16,698 nucleotides of DNA, from assembly GCA_910579745.1 (NCBI GenBank), contig CAJTVH010000058.1, positions 1 to 16,698 on the forward strand, given 5' to 3'. Positions 1 through 6,738 of the stretch are shown here, in pieces. The position numbers were made by a program, and so were the translations under genes. The stretch comes from an uncultured Clostridia bacterium. GTDB lineage: Bacteria; Bacillota; Clostridia; Lachnospirales; CAG-274. Within the stretch, counting starts at the first letter, position 1. Each line of letters starts with the position of its first letter. Below the pieces are notes generated by a model. It was not told the DNA's origin. It made no database searches and saw nothing but the letters and a program-made list of their open reading frames with translations.

Positions 1-277
1 AATAGTTCAAAACAGCGTTTTCCTTAGTTTCTCCCGCGTCTATAAGCATATTAGCTCCGCCGGGTGACTGAATAAGTATACTGTCAGCTTGCCCAACATC
101 TATATAATTAACTTTAAGAAGTCCCTCTTCTTTTGAGTTGTCGGAAGTAAAAACATTTTCAGAACCAATAACATCTCCCGCCGGGTTACAGCCCGTCTCA
201 AAAGACAGAACCACAGTTAAAACAAAAAACATAAAAACATAGTAAAAATTTCTTTTTATAGTATTAATAAAAATCAC
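1..277 (-). CDS. ComEC-like metallo-beta-lactamase-fold lipoprotein, N-terminal part (cut by window edge)
   Basis: About 92 codons are visible before the left edge. The N-terminus has a Lys-Arg pair, a hydrophobic stretch and a Gly-Cys at about residues 29-30, which looks like a lipoprotein signal peptide with a non-canonical lipobox (Glu-Thr-Gly-Cys). Then comes the segment YIDVGQADSILIQ followed by a Pro-Gly-Gly and LIDAG. This is the signature opening of the metallo-beta-lactamase domain found at the end of ComEC/Rec2 and in stand-alone extracellular relatives. The catalytic HxHxDH motif would lie beyond the window. I chose GTG at 277-275 because it overlaps the mnmA stop (GTGA), suggesting translational coupling. 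An ATT at 268 sits better relative to GAGGTGA, and an ATG at 232 would lose the basic n-region. Family is likely; substrate is unknown. Confidence 0.7.
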   Translation of the reverse strand, partial: MIFINTIKRNFYYVFMFFVLTVVLSFETGCNPAGDVIGSENVFTSDNSKEEGLLKVNYIDVGQADSILIQSPGGANMLIDAGETKENAVLNY

Positions 278-1335
278 CTCGCAATAATTCCGCCGCCAAT
301 AATATAGTCGCCGTCATAAAAAACCGCCGCCTGTCCCGGAGTAACAGCCCTTTGAGGCTCGTCAAAAACACAAACCGCGCTCTCACCTTTAATATTAATT
401 ACACAAGAAGCTTTTTTCTGGCTATATCTTATCTTCCCCAAAACTCTATATTCCCCGTCCTTAGGCTCAAAAGCCATAAAACTGAATTTCTCAATATAAA
501 CCGTTCTATTAAAAAGCAGCTCGTTCTCACCTATAACAACCTCGTTTGTTTCGGGACGTATTTGACATACGTACATAGGTTTCCCAAACGCTATACCAAG
601 GCCTTTTCTTTGCCCTATAGTATATCCGCTTATTCCTTTATGTTTCCCAAGAATATTTCCGTCAAAATCAACAAAATTCCCCTCTTCTAACTCATAATCC
701 CTATATTCTTTTATAAACCCATCATAGTCATTGTCTTTGACAAAACAAATATCCTGACTATCGGGTTTATCAGCCACGGACAAGCCTATTTCCGAGGCGA
801 TTTTTCTTACATCATCCTTTTCAAAATCACCTATAGGCATAAGAGTATGGGCAAGCTGTTCTTGTGTAAGATTATATAAAGCGTAAGTTTGGTCTTTTGT
901 TGACGTTTCGGCCGTTCTCACAGTATATCTTCCCGTTTTAGGATGTTTTTCAACTCTCGCGTAATGACCTGTCGCTATATAATCAGCTCCAATTTGTATA
1001 GCCTTAGAAAGAAGAACCTCCCATTTTACATATCTATTACAGGCGATACAAGGATTAGGAGTCATTCCCTTTATATACTCGTCGATAAAATAATCGATAA
1101 CATACTTTTTAAACTCTTTTTTGAAATTTAAAACATAATAAGGTATTCCTATTTTAGAAGCAACCCCTCTGGCGTCGTCAACAGCAGAAAACCCGCAGCA
1201 CCCTCCCTCTTCATCATTGTCTTGCCATGTTCGCATAGTCACCCCGATAACGTCATAACCTTGTTTTTTAAGAAGATAAGCCGCGACAGATGAGTCAACT
1301 CCGCCCGACATACCCACAACCACTTTTTCAGCCAT
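274..1335 (-). CDS. mnmA: tRNA-specific 2-thiouridylase MnmA
   Basis: This cytoplasmic enzyme adenylates and thiolates U34 of the Lys, Glu and Gln tRNAs, using persulfide sulfur that ultimately comes from cysteine desulfurase. At 353 residues it has the usual length. The PP-loop SGGVDSS lies at residues 10-16. The first catalytic cysteine (Cys96) lies in TPNPCIACN and the second (Cys197) in DSQDICFV, so both catalytic cysteines are present. The C-terminal beta-barrel part contains the conserved GYTIGQRKGLGIA segment. The start at 1335 is preceded by AAGGTGA seven bases upstream, and that site overlaps the iscU stop, so the genes are tightly coupled. Its place behind iscS and iscU agrees with IscS as its sulfur donor. 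Confidence 0.97.
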   Translation of the reverse strand: MAEKVVVGMSGGVDSSVAAYLLKKQGYDVIGVTMRTWQDNDEEGGCCGFSAVDDARGVASKIGIPYYVLNFKKEFKKYVIDYFIDEYIKGMTPNPCIACNRYVKWEVLLSKAIQIGADYIATGHYARVEKHPKTGRYTVRTAETSTKDQTYALYNLTQEQLAHTLMPIGDFEKDDVRKIASEIGLSVADKPDSQDICFVKDNDYDGFIKEYRDYELEEGNFVDFDGNILGKHKGISGYTIGQRKGLGIAFGKPMYVCQIRPETNEVVIGENELLFNRTVYIEKFSFMAFEPKDGEYRVLGKIRYSQKKASCVINIKGESAVCVFDEPQRAVTPGQAAVFYDGDYIIGGGIIAR

Positions 1336-1346
1336 ATAAAATCACC

Positions 1347-1787
1347 TTAATAATCTTCCTCCAGAATTTCCTCATGCTCTCCAATATCATTAACAGGCTC
1401 TTTAAGACCCTCTATAACTATCCCCTCTTTCTGAGCATAGTCCCATAAAGCGGCGTGAAGAGCCTCCTCAGCGAGACAGGAACAATGTACCTTAATTGGC
1501 GGCAACCCGTCTAAAGCCTCCATAACAGCTTTGTTTGTAACGTCAAGAGCCTCTTTTATAGTTTTTCCTTTAACAAGCTCCGTCGCCATACTGCTTGTGG
1601 CGACCGCCGCGCCGCATCCAAAAGTTTTAAACTTAGCGTCTTTTACAACACCATCCTCAATTTTAAGATACACTTTCATAATATCGCCGCATTTAGCGTT
1701 TCCTACAGTTCCGACACCGCTTGCGTCATCAATCTCCCCGACATTTCTGGGATTCGTAAAATGATCCATAACTTTTTCGCTGTACAT
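1347..1787 (-). CDS. iscU: Iron-sulfur cluster assembly scaffold IscU (NifU N-terminal type)
   Basis: This 146-residue protein matches the IscU/NifU-N scaffold family, on which IscS-derived sulfide and iron are built into [2Fe-2S] and [4Fe-4S] clusters. The opening MYSEKVMDHFTNPRNVG is typical. The cluster-ligand cysteines are visible at Cys33 (in AKCGD, with Asp35), Cys58 (in FGCGA) and Cys102/Cys104 (in HCSCLAEEALHAAL). A short acidic tail follows residue 130. There is no C-terminal Nfu domain, so it is the single-domain form. The ribosome binding site is weak (AAAGG about 15 bases upstream). It lies 85 bases after iscS and directly before mnmA. Confidence 0.95.
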   Translation of the reverse strand: MYSEKVMDHFTNPRNVGEIDDASGVGTVGNAKCGDIMKVYLKIEDGVVKDAKFKTFGCGAAVATSSMATELVKGKTIKEALDVTNKAVMEALDGLPPIKVHCSCLAEEALHAALWDYAQKEGIVIEGLKEPVNDIGEHEEILEEDY

Positions 1788-1872
1788 AACTTTTTATCCA
1801 ACCTTTCTAAAAAAAATAAATAAAATTAATGTAATTATAAATAACTCAAATATAAGAAATAATCCTCAAAAA

Positions 1873-3057
1873 TCAACATTTTTTATTTTTAACAACTTCC
1901 TCGTAAAGTGGAGACATATTTCTTAGTCTGCTTATAATCGGCGGAAGCTCTTTAATTATATAATCTACTTCATCTTCTGTATTAAACATACCTAAAGTCA
2001 GCCTAAGAGAACCATGAGCCTTTTCGTGTGGAAGTCCAATGGCGAGAAGAACATGAGAAGGATCAAGAGAACCTGAAGTACAGGCTGAACCGCTTGAAGC
2101 GCATATTCCTTTCATATCAAGCATAAGCAGAATAGACTCACCTTCAATAAACTCAAAAGAAATATTAACATTTCCCGGAAGTCTATTTTCCCTGTCTCCA
2201 TTAAGTCTTGAATAAGGAATATTATTTAAAATCCCGTCAATAAGTTTATCCCTTAAATAAATAAGTCTATTTTCTTCTTCCGAAAGTTCGCTTGTAATAA
2301 GCTCAAGAGCAAGCCCCATACCAATAATTCCCGGAACGTTTTCCGTACCGGCCCTCCTGTTTCTTTCCTGCGCTCCGCCATGAATTAAAGGTTTAATTTT
2401 AATTCCCTTTCTTATATACAAAGCGCCTATTCCCTTAGGTCCATAAAATTTATGAGCGGACATTGAAAGTAAATCAATATTCATATCTTTAACATCAATA
2501 GGAATATGACCGACAGCCTGAACAGCGTCCGTATGAAAAATGATTCCTTTTTCTCTCGCTAAAGATCCAATTTCTTTAATAGGTTGAACAGAACCTATTT
2601 CATTGTTGGCGAACATAACGGAAATTAATATAGTATCATCTCTGATAGCTTTTTTTAGTTCCTTAATCTCCACAAGACCAAATTCATTCACTGGAAGATA
2701 CGTCACTTCAAAGCCTTTGCTCTCAAGATATTGACATGTATGCAAAACAGCGTGATGTTCAATAGAAAGCGTAATAATATGTTTTCCTTTATCAGAATAA
2801 CATTCAGCAATTCCTTTTATCGCCCAATTATCGGCTTCCGAGCCCCCCGCTGTAAAATAAATCTCATTTTTCTCAGCGTTAATCGCTTTCGCTACTTGTT
2901 CTCTTCCTTTTTCAACCGCGGTTTTATTTTCCTGAGCGATTTTATATATACTTGACGGATTGCCATAGCTTTCAGAAAAATACTCGCTCATAACGTTTAC
3001 TACTTCCGGTCTCACTCTCGTAGTGGCGGCGTTATCAAAATAAATAATATCATTCAT
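1873..3057 (-). CDS. iscS: Cysteine desulfurase IscS/NifS
   Basis: A PLP enzyme that converts cysteine to alanine and leaves a persulfide on its catalytic cysteine for transfer to IscU and MnmA. The 394 residues show the class V aminotransferase pattern. The N-terminal FDNAATTRVRPEV comes first, then the PLP-contacting His/Glu segment SIEHHAVLHT at about residue 98-107. The PLP lysine Lys203 lies in SMSAHKFYGPKGIGALY and the active-site Cys326 in ASSGSACTSGSLDPSHV. The length of the catalytic loop and the SSGSAC context fit group I (IscS/NifS) rather than SufS. The protein ends in Lys-Lys-Cys, which is unremarkable but could be modified. It starts 18 bases after the iscR stop. Confidence 0.96.
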   Translation of the reverse strand: MNDIIYFDNAATTRVRPEVVNVMSEYFSESYGNPSSIYKIAQENKTAVEKGREQVAKAINAEKNEIYFTAGGSEADNWAIKGIAECYSDKGKHIITLSIEHHAVLHTCQYLESKGFEVTYLPVNEFGLVEIKELKKAIRDDTILISVMFANNEIGSVQPIKEIGSLAREKGIIFHTDAVQAVGHIPIDVKDMNIDLLSMSAHKFYGPKGIGALYIRKGIKIKPLIHGGAQERNRRAGTENVPGIIGMGLALELITSELSEEENRLIYLRDKLIDGILNNIPYSRLNGDRENRLPGNVNISFEFIEGESILLMLDMKGICASSGSACTSGSLDPSHVLLAIGLPHEKAHGSLRLTLGMFNTEDEVDYIIKELPPIISRLRNMSPLYEEVVKNKKC

Positions 3058-3075
3058 TTAAAAAACATCTCCATT

Positions 3076-3513
3076 CTAACTTTTTTCAACGTTAATATAT
3101 TCATCAACTAAATTTTGCAAAGATATAGAATTAACAACTTCTGACAAACTGTCACTTATTTTTTCCCAAACATTTTTTGTCACACATTTTTTGCAAGTAC
3201 CGCTTCCACAGCTAACACTGCCTTTATCCGAAACACATTCAACAACGTTAAGAGGTCCCTCAAGAACTTTTAAAATATCGCCTACTGAAATTTCCTCCGC
3301 CGTTTTTTCTAAAATATACCCACCTTGCGCTCCTCTTATACTCTTTATAAAGCCGTTTTTTTTAAGAACTGACATAAGCTGTTCAAGATAAGCCTCAGAA
3401 ATTCCCTGTCTTTCAGCAATACTCTTAATAGAAACACACGTCCCATCGTTACTGTGCGCCGCAAGGTCAACCATAGCTTTAAGCCCGTACCTTCCCTTGG
3501 TAGACACTTTCAT
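3076..3513 (-). CDS. iscR: Rrf2-family Fe-S cluster regulator IscR
   Basis: A winged-helix Rrf2 repressor expected to sense Fe-S supply and control this operon. The N-terminus MKVSTKGRYGLKAMVDLA and the recognition region ISEAYLEQLMSVLKKNGFIKS plus RGAQGGY are characteristic. Numbering from the chosen start, Cys93, Cys102, Cys107 and Cys110 form a Cys-x8-Cys-x4-Cys-x2-Cys cluster at the position of the IscR [2Fe-2S] ligands. This points to IscR rather than to the Cys-poor CymR type. ATG at 3513 is chosen because AGGTGA sits five bases upstream; an in-frame GTG at 3522 lies inside that ribosome binding site. It heads the operon iscR-iscS-iscU-mnmA. Confidence 0.94.
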   Translation of the reverse strand: MKVSTKGRYGLKAMVDLAAHSNDGTCVSIKSIAERQGISEAYLEQLMSVLKKNGFIKSIRGAQGGYILEKTAEEISVGDILKVLEGPLNVVECVSDKGSVSCGSGTCKKCVTKNVWEKISDSLSEVVNSISLQNLVDEYINVEKS

Positions 3514-3518
3514 ATAAT

Positions 3519-3614
3519 TCACCTCATTCTTTTATATATAAGAGAGATACAATTATTTTCTTCAATAGACCATTCAATAACCTCCCTAAAACAGCTTAAC
3601 AAATATTTCTCCAT
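3519..3614 (-). CDS. Possible 31-residue leader peptide upstream of iscR
   Basis: An open frame starts at ATG 3614 and ends in a TGA inside the iscR ribosome binding site (ATGAGGTGA), so the two would be coupled. The peptide would be amphipathic, with Trp, two Cys, several Glu and a basic end (YKRMR). Against it: the ATG overlaps a TATAAT box, so if that box is the promoter the ATG is not in the transcript, and there is no clear ribosome binding site. It could instead be the decayed end of an older gene. I do not recognise a family. Confidence 0.22.
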   Translation of the reverse strand: MEKYLLSCFREVIEWSIEENNCISLIYKRMR

Positions 3615-3652
3615 TATACTTTGCCCATCTTTTGAAATACTTCCCAAGTATT
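3613..3652 (-). promoter_or_regulatory. Probable iscR promoter with 17-bp palindromic operator
   Basis: On the minus strand a TATAAT box lies at 3618-3613. Seventeen bases further upstream begins AATACTTGGGAAGTATT (3652-3636), a perfect 7-bp inverted repeat around three central bases. The palindrome covers the position of the -35 hexamer, which is itself a poor match. Rrf2 proteins bind palindromes of this kind, and IscR commonly represses its own operon. The palindrome and the -10 box are seen directly; the binding protein is inferred. Confidence 0.5.
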
Positions 3653-3702
3653 ATGGTAAAAATCACATCTTGCCTAACAAAAAAATATTTTCCCAGTTAT
3701 TA

Positions 3703-3722
3703 TTGTTCAGATTATCGAACAA
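3703..3722. promoter_or_regulatory. Inverted repeat TTGTTC-N8-GAACAA
   Basis: Perfect 6-bp arms are separated by eight bases, about 50 bases upstream of the candidate iscR operator. It could be a second regulator site. It is not a LexA box, whose half-sites are oriented the other way. On the plus strand a TATAAT follows at 3724-3729, but no plus-strand gene follows. Confidence 0.3.
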
Positions 3723-3743
3723 GTATAATAAATATTTTTGATA

Positions 3744-3839
3744 AATTATAGCGAATGAATAAACAAATTCTAATAAACCTGATATATATAAGAATTACTT
3801 TATTGTCTCACACTAGATATTTCACAAATCGCTATAATT
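3744..3839. repeat. 96-bp element with 11-bp inverted ends
   Basis: AATTATAGCGA at 3744-3754 is repeated exactly in inverse as TCGCTATAATT at 3829-3839, with 74 bases between. The interior is A+T-rich and noncoding. The form resembles a small MITE or a structured transcript, but no target-site duplication is evident. Confidence 0.35.
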
Positions 3840-3840
3840 C

Positions 3841-3859
3841 AAACCAATTTACTTGGTTT
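3841..3859. repeat. Short perfect hairpin
   Basis: AAACCAA and TTGGTTT pair perfectly around a five-base loop. On the plus strand the stem is followed by TTATA, too short a U tract for a confident terminator. No plus-strand gene ends here, so its role is unclear. Confidence 0.35.
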
Positions 3860-4136
3860 TATATAAAATATATCACTATATACAATTAAAGTCAAGTAAT
3901 TTACTATGATTTCTAAAAAAATTTTCATTAATACTAATATCTCTTTAAATAATGGGTAAAACAACATAAAAAAGAAAAAATATTCTGCAAGCATAAACAT
4001 TGAAATTTAAGCCAAAAACATTTTATTTTTTTTTATACTAAAAGCGTAAAGAAGATTGTGAAACAATTCTGAAAATTTTAAATAAAATAAATTTTTCTTT
4101 CTTATGTCTCCACATATATTCACTTTTTTAAATTAA

Positions 4137-4271
4137 AGCGTATCTGAAAAGTAAAATACGCAAAAATTATAAAAAAAATAAAAGAAATTAAATCATTTTA
4201 GGGCGTATCTGATAGCTTATGATAGTTTTCAGATACGCTATAGTTTATTTTTTTATGATTTTTTTGCGTAT
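4137..4271. repeat. Composite palindromic element with three copies of GCGTATCTGA (possible MITE remnant)
   Basis: GCGTATCTGA occurs at 4138-4147 and 4203-4212 in direct orientation and at 4229-4238 inverted. The outer pair is longer: AGCGTATCTGAAAA (4137-4150) is the exact inverse of 4226-4239, giving a 103-bp unit with 14-bp terminal inverted repeats. The inner pair can form a hairpin (4203-4238) with a 10-bp stem and a 16-base loop. A second arm pair beginning TACGCAAAAA (4157 onward) mirrors the T-rich stretch ending GCGTA at 4270. No flanking duplication was found. It could also work as a strong bidirectional transcription barrier. Confidence 0.55.
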
Positions 4272-4308
4272 TTGGATTTTAGGAAAGAAAAATAAAGTTT
4301 TATATGCT

Positions 4309-4382
4309 TTTAACAGTTAGCAGGAATTTTCAGCTATACTCCAGTATAAAAACATATGAAAAATTTTATAATAATTGTTAAA
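4309..4382. repeat. Nested inverted repeats
   Basis: Three nested arm pairs share one centre: TTTAACA (4309-4315) with TGTTAAA (4376-4382), AATTTTCA (4325-4332) with a near-inverse starting at 4357, and TATACT (4335-4340) with AGTATA (4343-4348). The arrangement could fold into an interrupted long stem. No gene overlaps it. Function is unknown. Confidence 0.35.
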
Positions 4383-4402
4383 TTTACATATTTTTTTATA
4401 CA

Positions 4403-4440
4403 TAATAAAAAGACGTAAAATATCAATTAACCTTACGTCT
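4403..4440 (-). terminator. Rho-independent terminator of the mbl-rod operon
   Basis: Read on the minus strand, AGACGTAA and TTACGTCT form a perfect 8-bp stem around a 14-base loop, followed at once by TTTTATT. It lies about 150 bases beyond the stop of the rod-binding protein gene and is the first strong stop signal there. The loop is longer than usual. Confidence 0.6.
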
Positions 4441-4586
4441 CTTATAACTTATATTATAAAAATCAATCGCAAAAACCACATAAACAGTGATTAAATATCA
4501 CCAGCATTTACCTTTAGCGCAAGTGTGCTTTCAAAAAAGCTTAATACATTTAACCATATTAAACTAAATACACCAATTTTGAAAAA

Positions 4587-4949
4587 TTAGAAAACAATAT
4601 TATTCTTACTTCCTCTTGAAAGTTGTTTATAAAGCATCTGCGCCAAACCAATACCATTACCACCTTCAGCGGCCTTTTTACTGGTTTCCTCATCAAGCAT
4701 ATCCTGAAAAATTTTCTCGGCGTTGCTTTGAGGAATAACACTTCCGGATGTGTCTATGGTACTTCTCATAGATTTAAACATCATCTGTAGAAAATATCCC
4801 TCAAAAGTTTTGCAAGCGGCCATAAGTTCTTTATCCTCAATAGAATCATCCTGAACTTTTTTTTGAAGATTTTGGCTTGTAATAAGATTTTTATTAAAAT
4901 TATTAACTCCCGCTAAATAAGGACTTGACAATCCAATCATATCACTCAC
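4587..4949 (-). CDS. flgJ: Single-domain flagellar rod-binding protein (FlgJ N-terminal type)
   Basis: A 120-residue protein with the rod-binding core seen in FlgJ: AACKTFEGYFLQMMFKSM at about residues 44-61 and IFQDMLDEETSKKAAEGG at about 80-97, followed by GIGLAQMLYKQL. It lacks the muramidase domain of enterobacterial FlgJ, as is usual in Firmicutes, where this short form caps or scaffolds the growing rod. The GTG start at 4949 is preceded by GGGGTGA five bases upstream; the in-frame ATG at 4940 is spaced less well. It lies just behind the FlgG-like gene as the last gene of the rod operon. The symbol is given by domain homology only. Confidence 0.85.
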   Translation of the reverse strand: MSDMIGLSSPYLAGVNNFNKNLITSQNLQKKVQDDSIEDKELMAACKTFEGYFLQMMFKSMRSTIDTSGSVIPQSNAEKIFQDMLDEETSKKAAEGGNGIGLAQMLYKQLSRGSKNNIVF

Positions 4950-5015
4950 TTAACTCACCCCATACCTCTAAATATGTAAAACAAACTATATATACATAAA
5001 CTCAAATATCATAAA

Positions 5016-5042
5016 AAATCGGCATTATATAATTATCTCTTA
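5016..5042 (-). promoter_or_regulatory. Weak candidate sigma-28 promoter before the rod-binding gene
   Basis: On the minus strand TAAG (5042-5039), a 15-base spacer and GCCGATTT (5023-5016) resemble the flagellar sigma consensus TAAA-N15-GCCGATAT. The match is partial in both boxes, and the -35 lies in the end of the upstream gene. It may be chance in A+T-rich DNA. Confidence 0.25.
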
Positions 5043-5848
5043 AGATTGCTTGCCTGCTGAAGCATATCATCGGAAGTTTGAATCGCTTTTGAGTTTAACT
5101 CATAAGCACGCTGAGCTATAATAAGATCAACCATCTCATTCGCTACATTAACATTAGACATTTCAAGACAATTTTGAATAATACTGCTTACAGTGGTTGT
5201 TTCTCCCTCTGATTCCTGAACAGCCTCCCCAGACGCTGCTGTTACAGTATAAAAGTTATTCCCTATAGCCTCAAGTCCTTGTACATTCGGAAATTGAACT
5301 ATATTAAAGCGAACTCCCAAATCTTGGCTTTCACCATCCTCATCAATATACGTGATATTACCTAATGAATCAACAGTAACATCAGCCATACTAACATTTT
5401 GAGGAAGTGTAATAGGCTCGCCGTCTGTATCTAAAATAGCGTAACCCTCAGAAGTAACAAGAGAAAGCTCATCTCCGTTAAGACTTAATTTAAAACTTCC
5501 GTCTTTTGTATAAACAATGTCGTCCTCGCCTCTCTCTACGACAAAAAACCCATCTCCCTGTAAATAAAAATCAAGAGGATTATCTGTTCTCTCAACACTG
5601 CCGTTTGTAAATATCCTTGAACTTACAACAGGTCTCACACCATGCCCAACTTGTAAATTAACAGGTCTGCCAGTATCGTTTTCATCAAGAGTCGCCCTCG
5701 ACATAGTTTGATATAATAGAGATTGAAACTCAAGCCTTTCTTTTTTGTATCCTGTCGTATTTACATTCGCGATATTATTTGAAATAGTGTCAACATTAAG
5801 CTGCTGAGATGTCATACCGGACGCGGCTGTCCACAAAGAACGCATCAT
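5033..5848 (-). CDS. flhP: Flagellar distal rod protein, FlgG-like (FlhP)
   Basis: A 271-residue rod/hook-family protein. The N-terminus MRSLWTAASGMTSQQLNVD with SNNIANVNTTGYKKERLEFQ is the classical Flg_bb_rod signature. The C-terminus EMSNVNVANEMVDLIIAQRAYELNSKAIQTSDDMLQ is the matching FlgG-type coiled-coil end. The central part contains the LQGDGFFVV segment typical of the basal-body central domain. These terminal helices pack together in the axial rod after export by the flagellar type III system. GGAGG lies nine bases before the first of two adjacent ATG codons. The neighbour order mbl, FlgF-like, FlgG-like is that of B. subtilis mbl-flhO-flhP, hence the symbol. Confidence 0.9.
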   Translation of the reverse strand: MMRSLWTAASGMTSQQLNVDTISNNIANVNTTGYKKERLEFQSLLYQTMSRATLDENDTGRPVNLQVGHGVRPVVSSRIFTNGSVERTDNPLDFYLQGDGFFVVERGEDDIVYTKDGSFKLSLNGDELSLVTSEGYAILDTDGEPITLPQNVSMADVTVDSLGNITYIDEDGESQDLGVRFNIVQFPNVQGLEAIGNNFYTVTAASGEAVQESEGETTTVSSIIQNCLEMSNVNVANEMVDLIIAQRAYELNSKAIQTSDDMLQQASNLKR

Positions 5849-5955
5849 AATAAATTACCTCCTTAATTTATAAAAATACTCAAAAATTCACAGTACTCTC
5901 ATTCTTAAAAATTCATTAAAACTTTTTATATATATTTATGTAAACTATTTATATT

Positions 5956-6732
5956 TTACTGCTTTCTTCCAATATCATTAACAGCTCGATTTAATGTGGA
6001 ATCGTGTGTTTGTATCATTTTTTGATTTGCCTCATAATTTCTCGCTAAAGAAATCATTTTAACCATTTCTTGAACAGAATTCACGTTTGACCCTTCAAGT
6101 CTGTTTTGAATAACGCTCCCCGTAAAATCTTGTTCCTGGCTCTCATCAATAGTTTCATATAAATTGTCGCCGACTTTTCTCAAAGACTCTTTATTTGAAA
6201 AATCAACTATCTTAATTCTATCAACAAACTCATTATTAGAAAAAATATTTCCTTTAGCGTCTATACTGATTACACCATTAGGAATATTAATATTCCCGCC
6301 TTCCCCGACAACATAATTACCATCACTGGTCCTTAAATTATTTTCTGAATCAAGAGTAAAAGAACCGTCTCTCGTATATCTCTCGACAGTATCGCCATTT
6401 CTATTCGTAACGTTAATAGCGAAAAATCCCTCTCCGGAAATAGCGCAATCTAAACTCCCGTTCGTCTCCTCAAAAGAACCCGTTGAAAAATCAGTATACA
6501 CTTCATCCACAAAAACTCCAAGGCTCATATTACCAATACCTTGATTAAATTTAATAAGCCTATACTTTGGGTCGTCAAGCCTCTTAGATAATTCCTCTGA
6601 AAAAGAACGCACAACAACGGTATCTTTTTTAAATCCAACCGTATCGCTGTTGGCTATATTATTAGAAACAACGTCCATTTTCTGCATTTGAGTCATCATA
6701 CCTACGGCTGATGTATATAAACCTCTAACCAA
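5956..6732 (-). CDS. flhO: Flagellar proximal rod protein, FlgF-like (FlhO)
   Basis: A 258-residue rod protein. The opening VRGLYTSAVGMMTQMQKMDVV with SNNIANSDTVGFKKD is the rod-family N-terminal motif, and ISGEGFFAI is the central-domain motif. The C-terminus LEGSNVNSVQEMVKMISLARNYEANQKMIQ is the matching helix. The start is TTG at 6732-6730: the conserved MxRGLYT opening begins exactly there, no ATG is nearby, and GGGAGG lies about nine bases upstream inside the last codons of mbl. Translation is therefore probably coupled to mbl. About 107 bases separate it from the FlgG-like gene, with no clear promoter seen. Confidence 0.9.
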   Translation of the reverse strand: MVRGLYTSAVGMMTQMQKMDVVSNNIANSDTVGFKKDTVVVRSFSEELSKRLDDPKYRLIKFNQGIGNMSLGVFVDEVYTDFSTGSFEETNGSLDCAISGEGFFAINVTNRNGDTVERYTRDGSFTLDSENNLRTSDGNYVVGEGGNINIPNGVISIDAKGNIFSNNEFVDRIKIVDFSNKESLRKVGDNLYETIDESQEQDFTGSVIQNRLEGSNVNSVQEMVKMISLARNYEANQKMIQTHDSTLNRAVNDIGRKQ

Positions 6733-6738
6733 AATTAA

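Larger units (their letters stand above)
3523..4586. other. Gene-poor, A+T-rich gap between the Fe-S and flagellar blocks
   Basis: About 1 kb without a convincing gene on either strand apart from the possible small leader ORF. It contains, in order, the iscR leader and promoter, several inverted repeats (separate entries) and the terminator of the flagellar rod operon at about 4404-4440. Homopolymeric A and T runs are frequent. The short open frames here lack ribosome binding sites and protein-like composition. The repeats suggest decayed small mobile elements or structured RNA rather than a lost large gene. Confidence 0.6.

Noticed and set aside
3703..3729. Plus-strand promoter (TTGTTC with TATAAT)
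   Set aside because: The spacer is about 15 bases and no plus-strand gene follows within a kilobase; the inverted repeat is the more interesting reading.
4559..4741. 60-codon minus-strand frame overlapping the rod-binding protein
   Set aside because: Shadow of the FlgJ-type gene in another frame; no ribosome binding site or family resemblance.
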